The position numbers and the translations under genes were made by a program. From Thalassomonas haliotis (GTDB taxonomy: Bacteria > Pseudomonadota > Gammaproteobacteria > Enterobacterales > Alteromonadaceae), in assembly GCF_028657945.1 (NCBI RefSeq), contig NZ_CP059693.1:5208001-5272000 (forward strand): a stretch of 64,000 nucleotides of DNA. The letters run 5' to 3'. Below, piece by piece: positions 37,501 to 47,507 of this stretch. Under the pieces are notes generated by a model, which saw nothing but the letters and a program-made list of their open reading frames with translations, made no database searches and had not been told where the DNA came from. Position 1 is the first letter of the stretch. Every line of letters begins with the position of its first letter.

Positions 37501-38211
37501 ATGCAATTAGCCTTACAAAGCGCCACCTTATTAAAACGTTATAAACGCTTTTTAGCGGATATAGAATTTCCCGGCGGCGAGCAAACCACCATACATTGTG
37601 CCAATACCGGCGCCATGACCGGGTGCGCCGATCCCGGCAATACCGTCTGGTACAGCCAGTCGGACAACCCGAAACGCAAATATCCCTTCAGCTGGGAGCT
37701 GTCGCAAACGCCGGCACAAGATATCATTTGCGTCAATACCATACGTGCCAATCAACTGGTGGAAGAAGCCATAGTTGCCGGAAGCATAAAAGAGCTAACC
37801 GGCTACGATGAACTCAGGCGGGAAGTCAAATACGGCAGTGAAAACAGCAAAATCGATTTTTACCTGTCCAGCCCCGGAAAAACCGAGACCTATATCGAAG
37901 TAAAAAGCGTCACCCTGCTCACCGACGGCCAGGGTTATTTTCCCGATGCCGTTACTACGCGCGGACAAAAACACCTGAGAGAATTAACCGAGCTGGCGAC
38001 ACAAGGCAAAAGAGCGGTATTATTTTTTGCGGTATTGCACAGCGGCATCAATTCGGTGAAAGCGGCGGACCATGTAGATCCGCTTTACGGCGAGTTATTG
38101 GCAGAAGCCATCAAAGCCGGGGTAGAAATTTTGGCCTATAAGGCGAGCTTTAGCCAAGGTGATAAAGTAACCGAGATCCGTTTAAGCCAGAGCCTTGATT
38201 TTAATCAGTAA
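37501..38211 (+). CDS. sfsA: DNA/RNA nuclease SfsA
   Basis: SfsA family protein of 236 residues, originally 'sugar fermentation stimulation', with an OB-like N-terminal domain and a PD-(D/E)XK nuclease-like core. Signature features: [40 protein letters not shown], and the catalytic-like stretch KIDFYLSS...YIEVKSVTL. sfsA is adjacent to dksA in many gammaproteobacteria, as here. Confidence 0.95.
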   Translation: MQLALQSATLLKRYKRFLADIEFPGGEQTTIHCANTGAMTGCADPGNTVWYSQSDNPKRKYPFSWELSQTPAQDIICVNTIRANQLVEEAIVAGSIKELTGYDELRREVKYGSENSKIDFYLSSPGKTETYIEVKSVTLLTDGQGYFPDAVTTRGQKHLRELTELATQGKRAVLFFAVLHSGINSVKAADHVDPLYGELLAEAIKAGVEILAYKASFSQGDKVTEIRLSQSLDFNQ

Positions 38212-38620
38212 CATTAAATTTTACGGTACTTTTATGGTACTATAGTGGAATTATATTTGACTGACGGTGTCAATCATTGATAGAAAGGGCTGATTGAGAG
38301 CCTGATTGGCAATCAGATTGAAAGCCAGGTTAAAAAAACTGACTAGCAAGTGTTCTCGAAACAGATAACAGCGCCGGTAAATTAATCTTGATAATTAATG
38401 ATTTTATCATATTTATAAAAGATTGATTTATAATGAATATGGTTTTTTTTGCAATTAAGCCTTGATATTTATTTGCACCGGCACAATATAGGCCTGATAC
38501 CAATGGTCTATTTAATATTGGCAATTGCAACCACGTGGTTTTAACGGGTATACGCAATAGAGTGCGCTTTACCCGCTAAATTAAGGTCACTTTGGTCTAT
38601 GTAGCATTAGGAGATTCAGC
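38212..38620. promoter_or_regulatory. sfsA-dksA intergenic region with hairpins
   Basis: About 410 bp without a gene. Contains short direct repeats of GATTG...AGCC (about 38291-38326), a perfect palindrome AACCACGTGGTT (38529-38540), and a stem CGGGTA..CGCA / TGCG..TACCCG (38545-38575) shortly before dksA. An SD AGGAG lies 8 nt before the dksA ATG. A long AT-rich stretch (38380-38470) is a likely promoter region. Functions are not known. Confidence 0.45.
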
Positions 38621-39067
38621 ATGCCAAACAGTAAAAATAAAGCATTAGGCATCCTAGCATTAGCCGGCGTTGAGCCGTATCAGGAAAAGCCTAACGAAGA
38701 ATACATGAACGTTGAGCAACTGGAGCATTTTAAAAAAATACTCGATGCTTGGCGGGTTCAACTCAGAGAAGAAGTTGACCGTACAGTAACCCATATGCAA
38801 GATGAAGCGGCCAACTTCCCAGACCCGGTAGATCGTGCAGCCCAGGAAGAAGAGTTCAGCCTGGAATTACGCACCCGGGATCGCGAACGTAAGTTGATCA
38901 AGAAAATTGAGAAAACTTTACAATTAATCGAAGAAGATGAATTCGGTTTCTGTAAGTCTTGCGGCATCGAAATCGGCATTCGCCGCCTTGAAGCCCGTCC
39001 GACCGCAGACCTTTGTATTGAATGTAAAACCTTACAGGAAATCAAAGAGCGCCAGATGGCAGGTTAA
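38621..39067 (+). CDS. dksA: RNA polymerase-binding transcription factor DksA
   Basis: Coiled-coil protein of 148 residues that enters the RNA polymerase secondary channel and works with ppGpp. The tip motif DPVDRA (DxxDxA) is near residue 68. The C4 zinc finger is CKSCG...CIECK. Almost all of [14 protein letters not shown] and [16 protein letters not shown] is shared with E. coli DksA. Fifteen nt upstream of gluQ. Confidence 0.98.
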   Translation: MPNSKNKALGILALAGVEPYQEKPNEEYMNVEQLEHFKKILDAWRVQLREEVDRTVTHMQDEAANFPDPVDRAAQEEEFSLELRTRDRERKLIKKIEKTLQLIEEDEFGFCKSCGIEIGIRRLEARPTADLCIECKTLQEIKERQMAG

Positions 39068-39081
39068 TAACCGGCTTTTCT

Positions 39082-39984
39082 ATGGTATTACCGCTCCCCC
39101 GGCGACCACAGTCTACTTATCGTGGTCGCTTTGCTCCTTCTCCCTCCGGATTATTACACTTTGGCTCCTTGATCTCGGCCCTAGCCAGCTACCTGCATGC
39201 CAAAAGCTGCCAGGGAAAATGGCTGGTACGCATCGAAGACATAGATCCCCCCAGGGAACAGGCAGGTGCCAGTTCAGCCATTTTAACCACCCTGGAAGCT
39301 TTCGGTTTACACTGGGATGAAGAGGTGCTTTACCAGAGCCGACAAACCCAGGTTTACCTGGATGTGCTGGACTATCTCAAACAACAAAAACTCAGTTATT
39401 TTTGCCAGTGTACCCGGGCAGAAATCAAGGCCGCCGGCGGTATTTATCCGGGAGTCTGCAAATCCCGGGACCATCCTGCCGCCAACAGTGCCATCCGTTT
39501 AATCAATTCCGCCGGCCATTATCAATACCAGGACATTTTTCAGGGACCTGTCAGCTGCGATCCCGCGCTGGCACGGGAAGATTTTATCCTGCTGCGCAAA
39601 GACGGCCTGTTTGCCTACCAGCTGGCGGTTGTCGTTGACGATATTTGCCAGGGTATCAGCCATGTTATCCGCGGCTGCGATTTACTTGAACCCACGGCAA
39701 GACAGTTAAGCTTTTATCATATCCTCGGGCAGCCAAGTCCCCGATATGGCCATGTACCGTTAGCCGTAACCAATGAAGGTTATAAACTCAGCAAGCAAAA
39801 CAAGGCGCCGGCAATCGATAATCAGCGTCCGCAACCGGCACTGATCGCTGCATTAACTTTCCTCGGCCAGGCGGTACCGCCAGAGCTGATTTCCTGTTCG
39901 GTTGAAGAGATAATTAGCTGGGCCATCAGGCACTGGAGCCTGGATAAAGTGCCGAGAAAACAGCAAATCACCTTACCCGAATAA
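39082..39984 (+). CDS. gluQRS: Glutamyl-Q tRNA(Asp) synthetase
   Basis: Glutamyl-tRNA synthetase paralogue lacking the anticodon domain, 300 residues; it attaches glutamate to queuosine in tRNA-Asp. Class I motifs: APSPSGLLHFGS (HIGH-like) near residue 17 and YKLSKQNKAP (KMSKS-like) near 234. A zinc-site region CQCTRAEIKAAGG...CKSR is also present. The dksA-gluQRS-pcnB order is conserved in gammaproteobacteria. Confidence 0.96.
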   Translation: MVLPLPRRPQSTYRGRFAPSPSGLLHFGSLISALASYLHAKSCQGKWLVRIEDIDPPREQAGASSAILTTLEAFGLHWDEEVLYQSRQTQVYLDVLDYLKQQKLSYFCQCTRAEIKAAGGIYPGVCKSRDHPAANSAIRLINSAGHYQYQDIFQGPVSCDPALAREDFILLRKDGLFAYQLAVVVDDICQGISHVIRGCDLLEPTARQLSFYHILGQPSPRYGHVPLAVTNEGYKLSKQNKAPAIDNQRPQPALIAALTFLGQAVPPELISCSVEEIISWAIRHWSLDKVPRKQQITLPE

Positions 39985-40108
39985 ATCGGGATAAAAGCAA
40001 TCTTTGCAAAGAAGCGGATAAATTCGGCAAAGATCACTAAATAGTGCGGTTTTTTCATTCTCTTTTGCCCTGTGCTGTTATATCATTGCGCGATAATTTC
40101 TAGCGAAA

Positions 40109-41563
40109 ATGCGCATAACCTTGAGGTCAAAAATTATCAAAAGCGTGATTAATTTGTGTAAAAAAGTTCTGGGAAGAAAAACCAACAAAACGGAAAAGAC
40201 AGCAACATTTTCCAACCCGGTAGTTTTAACACGTGATCAACACCCTGTTTCCCGAAAACATATCAGCACCAATGCCTTAAAAGTACTGTATCGTCTCAAC
40301 AAAGGCGGTTACGACGCTTACCTGGTGGGCGGCGGCGTCAGGGATATTATTTTGGGGCTGGAGCCTAAAGATTTTGATATCGCCACCAATGCCACCCCGG
40401 AGCAGATTAAAGAGCTGTTTCGCAATTGCCGCCTTATCGGCCGCCGCTTTCGTTTAGCCCATATCGTTTTTGGCCGTGATGTCATCGAAGTCGCCACCTT
40501 CCGCGGACATCACGACAGTAACCAGGAAAAGGCCAAAAGCAACCAGAAAACCTCCAAGCAGAGCGAACACGGCATGCTGCTGCGCGATAACATTTACGGT
40601 TCAATTGAAGAAGACGCCGAGCGCCGCGATTTTTCCATTAATGCCCTCTATTACTCGGTCACAGATTTTAAAGTCTATGATTTTGCCAATGGCGTCGAAG
40701 ACGTCCATAACCGTATCATCCGCTTGATCGGCGATCCCGAAACCCGCTACCGCGAAGACCCGGTGCGTATGCTCAGGGCGATCCGCTTTGCCACTAAGCT
40801 GGATATGACCATCAGTGAAGAAAGCCAGGCGCCTATCGCCGAGTTAGCCCCCTTGCTGGCCAATATTCCCGCCGCCAGGATGTTTGAAGAATTCAATAAG
40901 CTTTTCCTGTCCGGTAAGGCCCGGGCAAACTTTGACATGTTAAGGGATTACGGCCTGTTTAAATATTTCTTCCCTGTAGTAGAACAAAGCCTGGAACAGG
41001 AAGAGAATATCCATTTAAACGACTTTATCCGCCTGGCACTGAAAAACACCGACCTGCGCATCAATAACAACCAGAGGGTCACCCCGGCCTTCTTGCTGGC
41101 AGCCATGTTATGGTACCCGCTGCAGGCCCGTATCCAAAGGTTAAACGCCGCCAGCCAGTTAACGCCGCAAGATGCCTTTTTTGCCGCCTATAACGAACTG
41201 ATCTCCGAACAGCAGCGCAGCATAGCTATCCCGAAACGCTTCCAGCTGGTGATGAAAGACATCTGGATCTTGCAGGATAAACTGGCGCGCCGTGACGGCA
41301 AACGCGCCTATAAAAGTTTCGAGCACCCGAAATTCAGGGCCGGTTATGACTTCCTGTTACTGCGCGGCGAAATAGAAGGCGGACCGGCGCAGGAGTTGGC
41401 CAAGTGGTGGACAGACTTTCAGACTGCCCACCCGGAAACCCAGCAGCAAATGATCAAAGCCGTTGCCGTTAACCGCCCGGGAGCACGCAGATCTACCCGT
41501 AAGCGGAGAAAACCCGGCAGCCAGAGCGCCAATAAGGCGAGTTCTGAGAAAAACAGCGTTTAA
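40109..41563 (+). CDS. pcnB: Poly(A) polymerase I
   Basis: Adds poly(A) tails to RNA 3' ends, promoting decay; 484 residues. Nucleotidyltransferase motif GGGVRDIILGLEPKDFDIAT (catalytic DFD) near residue 73-92, then NALYYSVTDFKVYDFANG, RFATKLDM and a basic C-terminal tail (RPGARRSTRKRRKPG). It is followed at 44 nt by folK. ATG 40109 gives a Lys-rich N-terminal extension; other starts within the first 50 codons are possible. Confidence 0.96.
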   Translation: MRITLRSKIIKSVINLCKKVLGRKTNKTEKTATFSNPVVLTRDQHPVSRKHISTNALKVLYRLNKGGYDAYLVGGGVRDIILGLEPKDFDIATNATPEQIKELFRNCRLIGRRFRLAHIVFGRDVIEVATFRGHHDSNQEKAKSNQKTSKQSEHGMLLRDNIYGSIEEDAERRDFSINALYYSVTDFKVYDFANGVEDVHNRIIRLIGDPETRYREDPVRMLRAIRFATKLDMTISEESQAPIAELAPLLANIPAARMFEEFNKLFLSGKARANFDMLRDYGLFKYFFPVVEQSLEQEENIHLNDFIRLALKNTDLRINNNQRVTPAFLLAAMLWYPLQARIQRLNAASQLTPQDAFFAAYNELISEQQRSIAIPKRFQLVMKDIWILQDKLARRDGKRAYKSFEHPKFRAGYDFLLLRGEIEGGPAQELAKWWTDFQTAHPETQQQMIKAVAVNRPGARRSTRKRRKPGSQSANKASSEKNSV

Positions 41564-41606
41564 TGACCCGAGCTTTGGCTTAGACCTTGGCTAAGCCTTT
41601 TTAGAG

Positions 41607-42149
41607 GTGGACTTTACCAAGAACATGACTAAAGACAACTCCCCGGTTATCACCGAACATCATACTGCCTACATAGGGTTAGGCAGTAATTTGTCCGACC
41701 CGCAAAATCAAATCCGCCAGGCCCTGGTGGCCATGGCAAAAATAGCAGACTCAAGCATCAGCCGGGTCTCTTGCTTATATTTCAGTAAACCTATGGGTCC
41801 GCAGGATCAGCCGGATTATATGAATGCCGTGCTGGCATTAACAACCCGGTTAACCCCATTAGCCTTACTCGATGCCCTGCAAGACATAGAAAACAAAGCG
41901 GGACGGGTGCGTAAAGACAATCGCTGGGGCGCACGGGTGCTGGATCTCGACATCCTGCTTTTTGACCAGGAAGTGATCAATAGCGAGCGCCTAATCGTGC
42001 CCCATTACGGCATGAAAGAACGGGAGTTTGTGCTTTTGCCCCTGGCTGAAATTGCCCCTTCGCTGATATTACCCGGCGGCGAATCCGTACTGGAACTGAG
42101 CAAAAACATTAACCCTAACGGCCTGAAAATACACAGCAAACTTGGCTAA
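41607..42149 (+). CDS. folK: 6-hydroxymethyl-7,8-dihydropterin pyrophosphokinase
   Basis: HPPK, the folate-pathway enzyme transferring pyrophosphate to the pterin; about 174-180 residues. Signature AYIGLGSNLSDP at the N-terminus and DNRWGARVLDLDILLFD, holding the Mg-binding Asp residues. GTG 41607 and ATG 41625 are both possible starts; neither has a well-placed SD. It lies between pcnB and panB as in E. coli. Confidence 0.95.
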   Translation: MDFTKNMTKDNSPVITEHHTAYIGLGSNLSDPQNQIRQALVAMAKIADSSISRVSCLYFSKPMGPQDQPDYMNAVLALTTRLTPLALLDALQDIENKAGRVRKDNRWGARVLDLDILLFDQEVINSERLIVPHYGMKEREFVLLPLAEIAPSLILPGGESVLELSKNINPNGLKIHSKLG

Positions 42150-42213
42150 GAGCTGGTAGAGAGAGCTGACAGACACTTATTTTTAACGGAAAAGAGCTTT
42201 AACGGAAAAAATT

Positions 42214-43008
42214 ATGGCGAAAATAACAACATCCCGCTTACTGAAAATGAAAGAACAGGGGGAGAAAATTTCTACCATTACCGCTTACGATGCCAGTTTT
42301 GCCAAGATCTTTGATCAGGCAGGCATTCACGCCATTTTAATCGGCGACTCCCTCGGCATGGTTTTGCAGGGCGAAAATGATACCGTACCGGTAACCATAG
42401 AAGATATGGCCTACCATACCCGCTGTGTCAGCAAAGGGGTAGAAGAAACCTTAATCATCAGCGATATGCCGTTTATGAGCTATGCCACCACAGAGCAGGC
42501 TTTTACCAACGCCACTAAATTGATGCAGGCGGGCGCCAATATCATCAAAATGGAAGGCGGCAGCTGGCTGGCGGAAACTATCGCCGCCCTGGTGGAGCGC
42601 GGTATTCCTGTATGCGGCCATTTAGGCTTAACGCCGCAGTCGGTTCACGTATTAGGCGGCTTTAAAGTTCAGGGACGCGATCAGGAAAAAGCACAAGAAA
42701 TGATCGCCCAGGCAAAAGAACTGGAACAGGCGGGTGTGCAGTTATTGGTATTGGAATGTATTCCGGCCGGATTGGGCAAAGCCATTTCAGAAGCGGTCAA
42801 TATCCCCACTATCGGCATAGGCGCAGGTAAAGACACCGACGGCCAGATCCTGGTCATGCACGATGCCCTGGGCATTTCCTGCAGTTATATGCCAAAATTC
42901 TCAAGGAACTTCCTGGTGGATACCGGCGATATCAAAAAAGCAATCGAGTTGTATATCAGTGAAGTAAGCGAAGGCAACTTCCCCGGACCCGAGCATATTT
43001 TTAAATAA
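42214..43008 (+). CDS. panB: 3-methyl-2-oxobutanoate hydroxymethyltransferase
   Basis: Ketopantoate hydroxymethyltransferase, first step of pantothenate synthesis, 264 residues. Mg-binding and substrate motifs include [12 protein letters not shown] near residue 43 and [20 protein letters not shown] near 136. [13 protein letters not shown] and [20 protein letters not shown] are also typical. Thirty nt before panC. Confidence 0.97.
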   Translation: MAKITTSRLLKMKEQGEKISTITAYDASFAKIFDQAGIHAILIGDSLGMVLQGENDTVPVTIEDMAYHTRCVSKGVEETLIISDMPFMSYATTEQAFTNATKLMQAGANIIKMEGGSWLAETIAALVERGIPVCGHLGLTPQSVHVLGGFKVQGRDQEKAQEMIAQAKELEQAGVQLLVLECIPAGLGKAISEAVNIPTIGIGAGKDTDGQILVMHDALGISCSYMPKFSRNFLVDTGDIKKAIELYISEVSEGNFPGPEHIFK

Positions 43009-43038
43009 GCCGCCTAAAACGAGCCAACAAGCAATATC

Positions 43039-43890
43039 ATGAAAACAGTTAATGAAATTACCGCACTGCGTCAACAGGTCAATGAATGGCGTCAAAAAGG
43101 CCTTAAAATAGCCTTTGTGCCGACCATGGGCAACTTGCATGCCGGACATATAGCCTTAGTTGAAGAAGCCCATAAGCATGCGGATAAGGTGGTTGCCAGC
43201 ATCTTTATCAACCCGATGCAGTTTGGCGCCAACGAAGATATCGACAGCTATCCGAAAACCTTAAGCGACGACCAGCAAAAACTGATCGCCGCTAACACGG
43301 ACCTGCTGTTTACCCCGAGCGCGGATATCATCTATCCCAAGGGCCTGGCTCAGCAAACCTATATCGAAGTGCCGGATGTCTCCGAAGGCAGTTGCGGCGA
43401 AAGCCGTCCCGGACATTTTCGCGGTGTCGCCACTATAGTGTGTAAGCTGTTTAACCTGGTACAGCCGGATATTGCCTGTTTCGGTAAAAAAGATTACCAG
43501 CAACTCCAGGTGATTCAGACGATGGTGGAAGACCTGTCGATGCCGATTTCAATCATAGGCGTTGAAACCGTGCGTGAAGCTTCGGGATTGGCAATGAGCT
43601 CCCGCAACGGTTATTTAACCGAGCAGGAAAAAGCCATGGCTCCGGCCTTAAGGAAGGCCCTGTTATGGCTGGCAAAGCAGCTTGAACAAGGCAACCAGGA
43701 TTACCCTGCCTTGAGCAAACAGGCGGCAGGGAAAATCAATCTGGCGGGATTAAACACCGACTATATTGATATTCGCCACGCCCGGACCCTGGTCCAGCCA
43801 AAACCAACAGACAAAGAGCTGGTCATCCTGGCCGCCGCCCATTGCGGTAAGGCCCGGCTGATCGACAATTTACAGGTTTCGGTAAATTAA
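43039..43890 (+). CDS. panC: Pantothenate synthetase
   Basis: Joins pantoate and beta-alanine with ATP, 283 residues. HIGH-type motif [14 protein letters not shown] near residue 30 and the KMSKS-like MSSRNGYL near 187. [12 protein letters not shown] and [14 protein letters not shown]-type sequence are conserved. Last gene of the dksA-to-panC plus-strand run, with a terminator directly after. Confidence 0.97.
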   Translation: MKTVNEITALRQQVNEWRQKGLKIAFVPTMGNLHAGHIALVEEAHKHADKVVASIFINPMQFGANEDIDSYPKTLSDDQQKLIAANTDLLFTPSADIIYPKGLAQQTYIEVPDVSEGSCGESRPGHFRGVATIVCKLFNLVQPDIACFGKKDYQQLQVIQTMVEDLSMPISIIGVETVREASGLAMSSRNGYLTEQEKAMAPALRKALLWLAKQLEQGNQDYPALSKQAAGKINLAGLNTDYIDIRHARTLVQPKPTDKELVILAAAHCGKARLIDNLQVSVN

Positions 43891-43904
43891 AATTACGGAC
43901 AGAC

Positions 43905-43930
43905 AAAGGGGAGCTTGTTAGCTCCCCTTT
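43905..43930. terminator. Terminator between panC and panP
   Basis: Perfect stem AAAGGGGAGC / GCTCCCCTTT with a 6-nt loop between the two convergent stops. The T-run is short on the plus strand. Confidence 0.75.
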
Positions 43931-43997
43931 CGAATGGCAGGAAGTAATGTCTGTCATGGCTTCACAGACGAACAGCAATGACGACAATAGCTGTTTT

Positions 43998-45626
43998 CTA
44001 CAGCATAGCCTTCAGCTGCGGATAGAAATTTTCACTCTCCTGGGCCAGCTCGGTCTGCTCCTGCAAAATATCATGTAAAATTTCTTTTGAAGTCAGCGGA
44101 TTGGCCAGCACCACCCTGAATACCAGGATTTTCTCGCCGCCATAACGGGAGACTTCAATCCGGGTACGGGAAACAAAAGATTTACCGTTTTCCCGCTGGC
44201 GTTTCTGGATAAACTTGGTGAGTTTGCCTAACAGGCCATTAATCTCTTGTTGTTGCTCATCTGAGCCATTAAGCAAGAGTTCCTGTATGCCCGGCGGCAC
44301 ATAACGATAGGTCAATAAGCACAGCTCAGGTTCGGAAATTAATTCAAACTCCGGATGCTGCCTGATAATACCGGCAAAATAAGCGGCTTTTTCTATACCC
44401 TGGTTGATCAGCATTTCATAACCCGGGCGGCTGATAATATGCAAACTGGCGTACACCAGCATCGCCATGCCCGGACGGGAGCCTTCCAGGGTATGACTAC
44501 CCAAATCTTTTGAGCCCTTACGCAAAATATATTCGGCATGATGCTCGATGGCGGTTACCGAGGACGGATTTTTAAAGACCACCAGTCCGGCCCCCATAGG
44601 CACATACATTTGTTTATGGGCATCTATGGTCACGGAATCGGCGCGCTCTATGCCGTTAAGCAAAGGACGGTATTTCTCCGACAGCAAGGTGGCCCCGCCC
44701 CAGGCGGCATCCACATGGAAATGACACAGGTATTCGCCGGCGATATCCGCCATCTCGTTTAACGGATCGATATTGCCGGTTTCCGTGGTCCCTGCCACGC
44801 CGACAATACTTAAGATCTTAATGTTATTTTCCGTCAGCTCCCGGCATTTCTCCCGCAGTAACTGACAATCGATGCGGTTATCTTCATCGGTCGGGATAGC
44901 AATCACGCTCTCTTGCCCTATGCCCAGCACATCGGCGGATTTTTTCAGGGAATAATGACCGCGCTCCGATACCAGAATCGCCAAGCCCTCGCAGTCATAA
45001 TGTTTAAGGGCTTTAAACAGGCCTTCGCGGGCTATGCCTTTAAAGTCACCGTCCGGTTTTAACAGGTTGTTGCGCGCCACCCACAGGGCGGTCAGGTTGG
45101 CTACCGTGCCGCCTGAGCAAAAGGCGCCCAGGGAATGGTTGGCGCTGTGCATCCAGCGCTGGTAAAAGTCTTCGTCGTCCCGGTAAACCAGGCGGTGAAT
45201 CATGCCCAGCACCTGACGCTCTAACGGGGTAAAGGCTTTTGAGGTTTCTATCTTCACCAGGTTCTGGTTAAGACCTACCATCAGCTTGGACAGAGGCAAA
45301 ATAAAATATGGCAGCGCCGAGGTCATATGACCGATAAAACTCGGGCTGGAGGTATGTACCGACTGCGAGATCAGTTTATCGAGCAGGTGGTGCATATGAT
45401 CCGAAACAAATTCCGGCTCTTCCGGGATCTGCGAACAGGCAAAATCCTGCTCGATATCGGTTAATGGTTTTTCAGTAGCAACAATATGGTTGCCAAGAAA
45501 ACCTGCCAGGTTTTCTGAGATCTCTTTCTCGATCAAACCCAGGGTTGATTCCGGAGCTTCTGGAATTGTGAAGATGCGATGCAAAGACTCTTGAGTTGCT
45601 TTTGCTTTACGCTTGCCAGTCGTCAT
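43998..45626 (-). CDS. panP: PLP-dependent aspartate 1-decarboxylase PanP
   Basis: Group II PLP decarboxylase of 542 residues, glutamate-decarboxylase-like. The PLP lysine is in TIDAHKQMYVPMGAG near residue 340; PLP contacts include FCSGGTVANLTAL and HVDAAWGGA. In Vibrio and relatives such a protein replaces PanD and makes beta-alanine for PanC. The position facing panBC, with no panD between, supports that role. It is on the opposite strand and so separately expressed. It could act on other acidic amino acids, but context favours aspartate. Confidence 0.88.
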   Translation of the reverse strand: MTTGKRKAKATQESLHRIFTIPEAPESTLGLIEKEISENLAGFLGNHIVATEKPLTDIEQDFACSQIPEEPEFVSDHMHHLLDKLISQSVHTSSPSFIGHMTSALPYFILPLSKLMVGLNQNLVKIETSKAFTPLERQVLGMIHRLVYRDDEDFYQRWMHSANHSLGAFCSGGTVANLTALWVARNNLLKPDGDFKGIAREGLFKALKHYDCEGLAILVSERGHYSLKKSADVLGIGQESVIAIPTDEDNRIDCQLLREKCRELTENNIKILSIVGVAGTTETGNIDPLNEMADIAGEYLCHFHVDAAWGGATLLSEKYRPLLNGIERADSVTIDAHKQMYVPMGAGLVVFKNPSSVTAIEHHAEYILRKGSKDLGSHTLEGSRPGMAMLVYASLHIISRPGYEMLINQGIEKAAYFAGIIRQHPEFELISEPELCLLTYRYVPPGIQELLLNGSDEQQQEINGLLGKLTKFIQKRQRENGKSFVSRTRIEVSRYGGEKILVFRVVLANPLTSKEILHDILQEQTELAQESENFYPQLKAML

Positions 45627-46079
45627 ACCTTACCATTCTTTACATTTTGCTTATTTTTTTACTTAGTATTTGCTTAACTATTTACTTAGTAAAAGCCCGA
45701 TTGCTTTTGAATGCGGCACTGTAATAAAAAATGAAGCAAAAGTCTTCTCTTTTTAGTAAGAAGTCATACCAGCTTGCCGGTTTTTCCTATATTTCTATAG
45801 GGAACTCGCAACATAAATCAAAGCAAACTGTGATAAGGCAACACAGGATAAAGCCGGTAAAAAAACATTTTTTCTGATGGTTAAGCGCATGATGTTATCT
45901 CTTGTTAATTTCACAAGAACATAAACAAGATCCAGACCACAAAGCTAATCAATTGATTTATAAGGAATATATAAAAAGCTAGCAAATCCCCCAACCACTG
46001 GCTTAGCAGATAACACTAAATAGTGGGGAAAATTGCCACTATCCCCACTCACCTTCCGGCAAATATACCTAACTCCCCC
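45627..46079. other. Intergenic region upstream of panP
   Basis: About 450 bp, AT-rich, without a supported gene. Near panP the string TTTACTTAGTA is duplicated (about 45658-45692), a possible regulatory repeat. A hairpin AGTGGGGA / TCCCCACT (46022-46049) lies just after the methyltransferase stop and is a probable terminator for that minus-strand gene. Confidence 0.5.
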
Positions 46080-46733
46080 TTAAATCGTTAGCTGCCAGCA
46101 TTGCTGTCCGCTGGCCCGGTATTTCGCTTCAAACGGCGTTAACGGCTCTTCATCCGCCACTGCTGTGATGTCACCGCTTTTACCGGCAATTTCAGCGGCA
46201 AACAGGAACTCTTCCAAATACAAACGCCAGTTGCTGCGCAGGATGATCTGCTCGCCGATATTGATAATATCCGGGAACACGGCAGTGCCGTGCCAACGCC
46301 GCTGCACATGCTTGGCTTTAGGCCAGGGGTTAGGGTAAAGAATATAATGTTTAGCCACCTGCCACTGCGCCTTAGTGACCAGGCGGTAGAAGTCGTTAAG
46401 GTCGGCGCGAATTAAATGATAATTATCCGCCTGCCAGACATCTTCAACATTACGCTCGATACGGTGGGCGGATTTATCCACGCCGATCACTAAGGCCTTA
46501 GGGTTATTTTTTGCCAGGATACGGCTACTTTGCCCGACACCGCAGCAGGAGTCTAAAATCACCTCGCCGTCAAAAGCTTTTACCTTGGCATCGATTTCGG
46601 CAAAGGCGTCCAGGGTATGCTGCTGGAACGGCTTTTTCGAGGCATGACTTAAGTGTTTATTGACGATATCCGCCAGGTTCTCGTGGATGCCCGGCTGGTT
46701 GCTGATGATCGCTTTTGAATCTCCAAAACTCAT
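46080..46733 (-). CDS. TrmB-like SAM-dependent methyltransferase
   Basis: Rossmann-fold methyltransferase of 217 residues resembling tRNA (guanine46-N7)-methyltransferase. SAM motif ILDSCCGVGQSSRIL near residue 59 and the TrmB-type catalytic segment ILYPNPWPKAKHVQRRW near 133. The N-terminus differs from canonical TrmB and the usual GSG(K/R)G is replaced by CCGVGQS, so it may be a paralogue with another target. Its ATG overlaps the stop of the ABC permease (TAATG), indicating translational coupling with a transporter, which is unusual for TrmB. Confidence 0.75.
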   Translation of the reverse strand: MSFGDSKAIISNQPGIHENLADIVNKHLSHASKKPFQQHTLDAFAEIDAKVKAFDGEVILDSCCGVGQSSRILAKNNPKALVIGVDKSAHRIERNVEDVWQADNYHLIRADLNDFYRLVTKAQWQVAKHYILYPNPWPKAKHVQRRWHGTAVFPDIINIGEQIILRSNWRLYLEEFLFAAEIAGKSGDITAVADEEPLTPFEAKYRASGQQCWQLTI

Positions 46734-47506
46734 TAACTTCTCAATCCTATACCTTTGGTAATCAAGGTCATGGCTATGGTAAATAAGCTGACAATAAACA
46801 CGCCTAGCACAGTAAATGCCAGGGTCAGGTCAACATCTGTGATACCGAGAAAACCGTAACGGAAAGCATTGACCATATAAACAATCGGGTTGATTTGCGA
46901 TACCCCCTGCCAAAACTCGGGTAACAGGCTGATAGAATAGAATACCCCGCCCAAATAGGTTAACGGCGTCAGCACAAAAGTCGGAATAATGGAAATATCA
47001 TCAAAACTGCCGGCAAAAATCGCATTGATCAGCCCGCCCAGGGAAAATACCGCCGAGGTTAAACACACGGTAATAATAATCACCGCCAGGTTATGGATCT
47101 GGATATCGACAAAAAACAAAGACACCAGGGTGACAATCAGGCCCACCAGGATACCACGGGCCATACCGCCGCCGACATATCCGGCGACTATCACCCAGTT
47201 GGGCACCGGGGCCACCAGCATTTCTTCAACATTACGCTGCCACTTAGCGCTGAAAAAAGACGAGGCAACATTGGAATAGGAGTTAGTGATCACACTCATC
47301 ATGATCAACCCGGGCACAATAAAGGACATATAATCAAAGCCCCCCATTTCCCCGATACGAGCACCGATCAGCGAGCCAAAAATCACGAAGTATAAGGTGA
47401 TAGTGATCGCAGGCGGTACTAAGGTTTGCACCCAAATACGCGTAAAACGGTTTATTTCTTTATAAAGTATGCTCTTTAAGGCAATACGGTTAACCAAAGC
47501 CGACAT
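46733..47506 (-). CDS. ABC-2 type transporter permease (YadH-like)
   Basis: Six-helix ABC-2 membrane component of about 257 residues. ATG 47506, with GGAG upstream, is chosen; the frame opens at 47545 but that region overlaps the ATPase gene. Typical ABC-2 segment KWQRNVEEMLVAPVPNWVIVAGYVGG and a C-terminal PLTYLGGVFYSISLLPEFW. Paired with the ATPase just upstream. Substrate unknown. Confidence 0.9.
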   Translation of the reverse strand: MSALVNRIALKSILYKEINRFTRIWVQTLVPPAITITLYFVIFGSLIGARIGEMGGFDYMSFIVPGLIMMSVITNSYSNVASSFFSAKWQRNVEEMLVAPVPNWVIVAGYVGGGMARGILVGLIVTLVSLFFVDIQIHNLAVIIITVCLTSAVFSLGGLINAIFAGSFDDISIIPTFVLTPLTYLGGVFYSISLLPEFWQGVSQINPIVYMVNAFRYGFLGITDVDLTLAFTVLGVFIVSLFTIAMTLITKGIGLRS

Positions 47507-47507
47507 C

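Noticed and set aside
38330-38557. 75-codon minus-strand frame upstream of dksA
   Set aside because: AT-rich leader region with hairpins; no SD and no recognisable protein features.
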